This document shows positions 59,096-64,000 of a stretch of DNA of 64,000 bases, piece by piece (the first letter of the stretch is position 1; each line of letters opens with the position of its first letter). The notes under the pieces are model-generated. The model worked only from the letters and a program-made list of their open reading frames with translations. It did not search any database and was not told the origin of the DNA. A program made the translations under genes and the position numbers. The stretch spans positions 1-64,000 of the forward strand of contig NZ_JAQSDA010000009.1 in NCBI RefSeq assembly GCF_029945685.1, written 5' to 3'. The DNA comes from Polaromonas sp. Lineage in GTDB: Bacteria; Pseudomonadota; Gammaproteobacteria; Burkholderiales; Burkholderiaceae_C.

Positions 59096-59587
59096 TCAAA
59101 TTTTTGCTTTATTACCCACCCGCTGATGCGTGCCGTGAATATGCCCAGCATGGCCCCCAGCGCCGCCGGGCCGCTTTTTTTCAGCTTGGGCCGCTATCTC
59201 TAGCCCACTGAGGATGCCGCAACTCGCGGCATCCTGCCCACTTGTGCATTCCTCGCGCAACGCCTTGAGCTCCTTCTCCAGAGCCTTAAGCTCGCGAATG
59301 CGTGTCGCTACATGCCCGATGTGTTCGTCTAGCAGCCCATTAACTTCGGTGCAGTTTTCAGTTGGCGCGTCCTTAAAATGCAGCAAAGCACGAATTTCAC
59401 CCAGTGACATGTCGAGTGACCGGCAGTGACGAATAAAGGCCAATCGATTGATGTGCGTGCTGTCGTAAACCCGATAGTTCGCTTCACTGCGCGATGCTTC
59501 CGGCAAAAGTCCTTCGCGTTCGTAATATCGAATGGTCTCCGTCTGCGTGGAGGCAGCTTTGGCCAATTCTCCGATTTTCATTGACAT
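59096..59587 (-). CDS. cadR: MerR-family Cd(II)/Pb(II)-responsive regulator CadR
   Basis: 163 residues. The HTH reads MKIGELAKAASTQTETIRYYEREGLLP. The metal site residues are Cys in ENCTEVN and in CTSGQDAASCGIL, as in CadR/PbrR proteins, and the C-terminus is Gly/His-rich (GGHAGHIHGTHQR), a second metal-binding tail. It is divergent from the P-type ATPase gene, with a 19-base-spacer promoter between them. It activates that gene on cadmium or lead. Confidence 0.88.
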   Translation of the reverse strand: MSMKIGELAKAASTQTETIRYYEREGLLPEASRSEANYRVYDSTHINRLAFIRHCRSLDMSLGEIRALLHFKDAPTENCTEVNGLLDEHIGHVATRIRELKALEKELKALREECTSGQDAASCGILSGLEIAAQAEKKRPGGAGGHAGHIHGTHQRVGNKAKI

Positions 59588-59642
59588 CCTTTTGCTGACG
59601 ACCTAGTTAGAACCGCGCGTAGCCGCAGATCCAACCTAGCCC

Positions 59643-59673
59643 TTGACTTTAATGCCGCTATAAGGTTTCTAAT
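59643..59673 (+). promoter_or_regulatory. CadR-type promoter of cadA
   Basis: TTGACT (59643-59648) and TCTAAT (59668-59673) are 19 bases apart; the spacer has an imperfect dyad. The predicted transcription start is about 59680, at the first ATG of cadA. Confidence 0.6.
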
Positions 59674-59679
59674 TAAGCC

Positions 59680-61938
59680 ATGAAACCAGAAACCATGCCT
59701 CAATCAGCTGAAGATTCTTGCGGCTCCGCCGCATGCAGCGCTCCTTCTGCCATTGCAACTGGCGCAACGCTACCCGCTGGAGGCAAGCTGTTTCGCATTT
59801 CCACCATGGACTGCAGCGCGGAAGAATCCGAGATCCGCAGAGCATTGGAGCCTTTGCCGGGAATTCGCTCGCTGGGCTTTCAATTGGGCGCTCGCACACT
59901 CAAGATTGACGCTTCTGATGAGGCTCTGCCGTTAGCCCTTGAAGCCATCCGTAAGGCCGGCTTTGACCCAAAGCCGGTACAAGCGACCGAGGCAGAATTA
60001 GCTGATGGCAAAGGCGCTCCCGCTGACGGTCATACCCATGACGGCGGCTTCAGTGGCGGCATATCTCGTCTGGTTGCAGCCCTCGCATTGGCTATAAGTG
60101 CCGAAGCTATTTCCTATTTCGCTCCAGAGACGTTTACCTGGAAGGTAGCGGGGATGGCCGTGGCCGCCGTGGCCATCTGGTTGGCGGGCATTGATACCTA
60201 TAAAAAAGGCATGGCGGCCTTGTTCAGGGGTAAGTTGAACATCAATGCACTGATGGCCGTGGCCGTAACCGGCGCTTTCCTGATCGGCCAGTGGCCAGAG
60301 GCAGCCATGGTCATGGCTTTGTATGCCATCGCCGAACTGATCGAGGCCAAAGCGGTCGACCGAGCCCGGAATTCGATCAAGGGTCTGCTGGACATGGCCC
60401 CAGAAGTGGCGCTTATGCTGACGGCGGATGGCGCCTGGACCACCACGCCCGTCGCCCAGGTTCCGCTTGAAGCGGTGGTCCGCATAAAACCCGGGGAACG
60501 GGTGCCACTTGATGGTGTAGTAACAAAGGGCAACGGTGCCATCAATCAGGCCCCCATTACAGGCGAAAGTATCCCAGTCGACAAAGCGCCTGGCGATCCA
60601 GTCTTTGCCGGCACCATCAATGAAACGGGTGAGCTGGAAATTCGAGTCACCGCAGCGGCAAACAACACAACGTTGGCTCGGATCATCCACGCCGTTGAGG
60701 AGGCGCAGGGCACCCGTGCACCGACACAGCGTTTTGTTGACAAATTTGCTGCCATTTACACGCCAGTCGTTTTCGCAATTGCAGTAGCTGTGGCTGTACT
60801 CACGCCGTTTCTATTGAGCCTCACTTGGCAAGAAGCCCTATACAAGGCGTTGGTGTTACTCGTGATTGCGTGCCCCTGTGCATTGGTGATTTCCACGCCC
60901 GTGACTGTCGTGAGCGGTTTATCCGCAGCCGCGCGCAGAGGCATCCTTATCAAGGGCGGTACCTACCTGGAAGAGGCGCGGCTGCTGAAAGCTATTGCAT
61001 TGGATAAGACCGGAACCATCACTGAAGGTAGGCCAAAGCTTGTAGATTGGCGTGTATGGGGCCAGGCCGATGAGGCGTCATCCAGGCATGCCGCCGCAAG
61101 CCTGGCTGCCAGATCGGATCACCCGGTTTCAAAGGCTATTGCAGCCAGCCTCGAGCAGAAAGTTGCAGAAGTTCAGGAGTTCAAGGCAATTCCCGGCCGC
61201 GGCGTTCAGGGCGTCGTGGATGGCCAGACCTTACTGATGGGCAATCATCGCCTGATGGAAGAAAACAATCTGTCTTCTCCGGAGCTCAAGGCCGAGCTGG
61301 CTATCCACGAAAATCAGGGCCGAACCGTGACCTTGCTGGCCAACAGCAAGGTGGTTCTTGCACTGTTCGCGGTTGCCGACACGATCAAGGAAACATCGCG
61401 CAAGGCCATTGCAGATCTGAAGGTCTTGGGTGTCACGACCGTCATGCTGACGGGCGATAACAGTGCCACAGCCAAAGCCATCGCCAGCGAGGCAGGCATT
61501 GACGACGCACGCGGAGACTTGTTGCCAGAGGCCAAACTCGATGCCATCAAGGATATGCAAAAGCGCTATGGCCCGACAGGCATGACGGGGGACGGCATCA
61601 ATGACGCGCCGGCGCTGGCTCAAGCAGATGTGGGCTTTGCCATGGGTGGGGCGGGCACAGACACAGCCATGGAAGCTGCCGATATTGTGATCATGAACGA
61701 CAACCTCGAACGCGTTGCCGAAACCGTGCAGTTGTCCAAGCGGACACATGCGATTCTTTGGCAGAACATTACCTTGGCGTTGGGTATCAAGTCTGTCTTT
61801 CTGGTCTTGGCCGTGTTTGGAACCGCAACCATGTGGATGGCTGTTTTTGCAGATATGGGTGCCAGCCTGCTGGTTGTGGGCAATGGCCTTCGCTTGCTTC
61901 CCCGAGCGAAAAACACCACTCCCAGCGCCAAAGTTTAG
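59680..61938 (+). CDS. cadA: Cd2+/Zn2+/Pb2+-exporting P1B-type ATPase
   Basis: 752 residues. A Cys-bearing N-terminus (SCGSAAC), one HMA domain (about 35-105, STMDCSAEES) and a short His stretch (GHTHDGG) precede eight membrane helices. The transport motif is CPC (C398, C400), phosphorylation site D442 in DKTGT, with TGES and GDGINDAPAL. This is the zinc/cadmium/lead-exporting subgroup of the inner membrane. If the promoter start is near 59680 the first ATG would be leaderless; ATG 59695 is then the alternative. Controlled by the divergent CadR. gmhA follows 32 bases later. Confidence 0.92.
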   Translation: MKPETMPQSAEDSCGSAACSAPSAIATGATLPAGGKLFRISTMDCSAEESEIRRALEPLPGIRSLGFQLGARTLKIDASDEALPLALEAIRKAGFDPKPVQATEAELADGKGAPADGHTHDGGFSGGISRLVAALALAISAEAISYFAPETFTWKVAGMAVAAVAIWLAGIDTYKKGMAALFRGKLNINALMAVAVTGAFLIGQWPEAAMVMALYAIAELIEAKAVDRARNSIKGLLDMAPEVALMLTADGAWTTTPVAQVPLEAVVRIKPGERVPLDGVVTKGNGAINQAPITGESIPVDKAPGDPVFAGTINETGELEIRVTAAANNTTLARIIHAVEEAQGTRAPTQRFVDKFAAIYTPVVFAIAVAVAVLTPFLLSLTWQEALYKALVLLVIACPCALVISTPVTVVSGLSAAARRGILIKGGTYLEEARLLKAIALDKTGTITEGRPKLVDWRVWGQADEASSRHAAASLAARSDHPVSKAIAASLEQKVAEVQEFKAIPGRGVQGVVDGQTLLMGNHRLMEENNLSSPELKAELAIHENQGRTVTLLANSKVVLALFAVADTIKETSRKAIADLKVLGVTTVMLTGDNSATAKAIASEAGIDDARGDLLPEAKLDAIKDMQKRYGPTGMTGDGINDAPALAQADVGFAMGGAGTDTAMEAADIVIMNDNLERVAETVQLSKRTHAILWQNITLALGIKSVFLVLAVFGTATMWMAVFADMGASLLVVGNGLRLLPRAKNTTPSAKV

Positions 61939-61970
61939 AGCTGCCCAATGAACCACCCAACCCTACAGCC

Positions 61971-62582
61971 ATGCGTGAAACTATTCTGAGCGCCCTCAAG
62001 GATGCGCAGAGTGCGCTTACCGCTCTTATCAGCGACGAATCTGCACTGGCTTCGACCGAAAACGCTGCGGCGTTACTGGTGAAGACATTCGAGGGCGGGG
62101 GAAGGGTTTATGCTTGTGGGAATGGCGGTTCCATGAGTGATGCCATGCACTTTGCAGAGGAGCTGACTGGACGCTTTCGTCACAACCGTAAAGGACTGCC
62201 AGCCCAGGCCATTAGCGACGTCGGTCATTTGACCTGTGTCGCCAATGACTTCGGGTATGAACAGGTGTTCTCAAGATACCTGGATGCACATGGCCGGGCT
62301 GGAGACTGTTTGCTGGCCATCAGCACAAGTGGCAAAAGTACCAACGTCGTTAATGCTGCCGTCGCAGCCAAAGAGCTCGGTATGAGCGTGATTGCATTGA
62401 CCGGTCAGGAGATGTCTCAACTGGGCGTTCTGGCAGATATTTGCATCGCTACGCCCGCTGGAGACTTTGCCGACCGCGTTCAGGAACTGCACATCAAGGT
62501 TATTCATATCTTGCTGGAGTTGATCGAGCGGCGGTTTTTCCCGGAAAACTATGTCGTGACGGCCACGCCCGTGAGCTCCTGA
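61971..62582 (+). CDS. gmhA: GmhA-type sedoheptulose 7-phosphate isomerase
   Basis: 203 residues, SIS-domain enzyme that makes D-glycero-D-manno-heptose 7-phosphate for lipopolysaccharide heptose. Motifs GNGGSMSDAMHFAEELTGRF and ISTSGKSTNVVNA are exact, with the active-site Glu and His near the end (RVQELHIKVIHILLE). The frame opens further upstream in cadA but ATG 61971 gives the family N-terminus. It follows cadA in the same direction and precedes czc genes, an unexpected place for a cell-envelope gene. Confidence 0.88.
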   Translation: MRETILSALKDAQSALTALISDESALASTENAAALLVKTFEGGGRVYACGNGGSMSDAMHFAEELTGRFRHNRKGLPAQAISDVGHLTCVANDFGYEQVFSRYLDAHGRAGDCLLAISTSGKSTNVVNAAVAAKELGMSVIALTGQEMSQLGVLADICIATPAGDFADRVQELHIKVIHILLELIERRFFPENYVVTATPVSS

Positions 62583-62607
62583 AACACATACGTTGTACAC
62601 TTTCGCC

Positions 62608-62958
62608 GTGCGCCGTTATCTGATCATTTTCTTTATTGTATTTCTGCCGCTCCAGTTCGCCTGGGGCGCTGCAGCGAGGTATTGCGTGCACGAGAAGGTC
62701 GACCAGGTAAGCCATTTTGGTCATCACGCGCATGTGCATACGGTTTCAGTGCCCGAAAGTGCTTTGACCGGTGATTTGGGCGGAACAGATGATCCAGATT
62801 GCAACTATTGCCACCTAAGTTGCGCTCAGCCGCTGCCGAGCAATGTCTTGGATTTTTCCGCGGTCTTTCCCGCAATTTTCGAACCACCGGATCCCTTGCC
62901 CACCCAGTATTGGCTTCCGGACACGATCGAACGACCCAATTGGACTCTCGCCGCTTAA
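62608..62958 (+). CDS. CzcI-like small periplasmic protein
   Basis: 116 residues from GTG 62608 (a TTG at 62593 is possible). A signal peptide (about 1-20, IIFFIVFLPLQFAWGAA) is followed by YCVHE, a His cluster (HFGHHAHVH) and CNYCHLSC. This matches CzcI, the small protein encoded before czcCBA, thought to affect Cd/Zn/Co efflux regulation. The following gene is czcC-like. Confidence 0.75.
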   Translation: MRRYLIIFFIVFLPLQFAWGAAARYCVHEKVDQVSHFGHHAHVHTVSVPESALTGDLGGTDDPDCNYCHLSCAQPLPSNVLDFSAVFPAIFEPPDPLPTQYWLPDTIERPNWTLAA

Positions 62959-63054
62959 TCCGGCGAGAACGCTCCTTTTCTTTTTAGCTGCCCTTCGGTA
63001 GCTGGCTTCCCGCCGGATTCTCCCCCCTTGGTTTTTCGCAACTAGGAGAATTCG

Positions 63055-64000
63055 ATGCGACCGAAAACGCTGGCGCTGGCCTGCACACTGTTTCTTATAT
63101 CCGTACCTGCCTTTGCGCAGTCAACCAGTCCTGTAGCGGCCAGTACGCGGGAACTTGCTCCGCTCACACTGCAGGAAGCCCTGGTACGGGCCGCTCAGGC
63201 CAATCCTGCGTTGCGCTCCAAACAGGCGGAGCTCGCCGCAGCAGAAGGGTTAAGTAGCGACGCGAGGTCGCTGCTTTTCAACAACCCCCAACTGGCTTTT
63301 GACAAGACGCGGCGGCTGGTGCCCCAGGCGGGCATGATGACTGAACGTCGCAACGAGTGGACGGGAGGAATCTCCCAGACCTTTGAAACCGGCGGGCAGG
63401 GAGGCTTCAGGCGAGAAACAGCCTCGTCTGCCCTGGAAGCGTTGCGTTACGAGATTGTTGACGCACAGCGGCAAATTCGAAGTGAGATAGCAACACGGTT
63501 TTACCGGGTGCTAGCTCTGCAGCAACGTGTTGAACTGGAGAGCCAGGCGCTTAAATTGTTCGATGATGCTGCTGCAGCCGTACAAAAGCGGCGAGTAGCG
63601 GGCGAGGATACCAAGCTTGATGCCAACGTCGCGCTGGTGGAGGCCGAGCGCGCACGGAACCAACTAGCACTGGCGCGGGAACAGCTTAACGAAGAGCGTA
63701 ACGATCTGGCGGCGCGCCTGCAGCTTGTGGGCCCAGCCCTTCCTCTGGCTCAGGGTGAACTGACACCTGCACCTATGGGGTTTGCTTTGAATGACCTGCT
63801 TGGCAGTCTCGATTCCCAGCCGCGTCTTCTGGCTCTTTCTGCCCGTGAAAAGAGCGCAAACGCAAGATATCGCCTGGAACGCGCAAGCGTCAGTCCAGAC
63901 GTGACGGTGGGACTCAATGTAGGGCGTGAAGGATCAAGCGTTGCGCGCGAAAGGCTCACCACCATTTCTGTTTCGATCCCACTCCCCATTTTCAAGCGCA
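63055..64000 (+). CDS. czcC: CzcC-like outer-membrane efflux protein (partial, cut by window edge)
   Basis: At least 315 residues; the gene runs off the right edge. AGGAG lies about 7 bases before the ATG. A signal peptide (about 1-22, ending AFA) is followed by the TolC-type outer-membrane factor domain: LTLQEALVRAAQANPALRSKQAELAAAEG and a long helical hairpin. With CzcI just upstream, this is the outer-membrane part of a CzcCBA cation efflux pump. czcB and czcA should follow outside the window. Confidence 0.85.
   Translation, partial: MRPKTLALACTLFLISVPAFAQSTSPVAASTRELAPLTLQEALVRAAQANPALRSKQAELAAAEGLSSDARSLLFNNPQLAFDKTRRLVPQAGMMTERRNEWTGGISQTFETGGQGGFRRETASSALEALRYEIVDAQRQIRSEIATRFYRVLALQQRVELESQALKLFDDAAAAVQKRRVAGEDTKLDANVALVEAERARNQLALAREQLNEERNDLAARLQLVGPALPLAQGELTPAPMGFALNDLLGSLDSQPRLLALSAREKSANARYRLERASVSPDVTVGLNVGREGSSVARERLTTISVSIPLPIFKR

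Overview
The window looks like a chromosomal segment of a betaproteobacterium of the family Comamonadaceae (Polaromonas/Rhodoferax/Acidovorax-like). This is inferred from the high G+C content, the gene order (apaG-rpe, gph, a split trpE-trpG / trpD-trpC set with ltaE and lysE between the halves, tRNA-Tyr/Gly/Thr-tufB-tRNA-Trp-secE-nusG-rplKAJL-rpoBC, rsmB-ntrY-ntrX), the short NtrX without an AAA+ domain, and short interspersed repeats of a kind remembered from this family. No rRNA gene or phylogenetic test is available here, so genus is not claimed.

Bases 1-41130 are core chromosome. First come a YbdK-type ligase, a cation:proton antiporter, a Gcr-type membrane protein, apaG and rpe. A signalling block follows: a response regulator with cyclase and Hpt domains, a hybrid histidine kinase, and a VIT1-type metal transporter. 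Then come gph, a chalcone-isomerase-like periplasmic protein and the tryptophan genes. The trp genes are preceded by a 21-residue leader peptide with two Trp codons, which suggests attenuation. After ung lie three tRNAs, tufB, tRNA-Trp, secE, nusG, four ribosomal protein genes and rpoBC, ending in a strong terminator. LemA, an HtpX-like M48 protease, RsmB, a DUF4390 protein, NtrY, NtrX and tRNA-Phe complete the core.

Two families of short repeats run through the core. A 49-bp element occurs six times by eye: inside gph, lysE and rsmB in frame, across the trpC stop and ung start, in front of ltaE, and as the rpoC terminator. A second G/C-rich element lies in frame inside trpE, again between trpE and trpG, and in diverged form after lemA.

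From 41131 to the right edge the sequence is accessory. tRNA-Phe has an acceptor-stem mismatch, and about 230 bases downstream lies a 3' half of a tRNA-Arg(CCG); both look like integration scars. The first cargo is an AAA ATPase overlapping a subtilisin-like protease, the arrangement of the IetAS anti-phage system. Next is a plasmid/ICE-like block of mostly unknown genes: a DUF932 protein, a YqaJ-type nuclease homologue that seems to have lost its active site, a glycine-zipper protein flanked by two CxxC pairs, a 46-residue membrane protein, an XRE regulator and a lipoprotein. From about 52200 a metal-resistance mosaic begins: an EamA transporter with a His-rich tail, a MerR regulator between a Cys-rich membrane protein and an ACR3-like transporter, a copper-type two-component system, CadR/CadA, GmhA, CzcI and the start of CzcC. 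Broken pieces of a MOT1-type transporter, CusF and a Tn3 transposase mark the joints of this mosaic. No integrase and no CRISPR array were seen.
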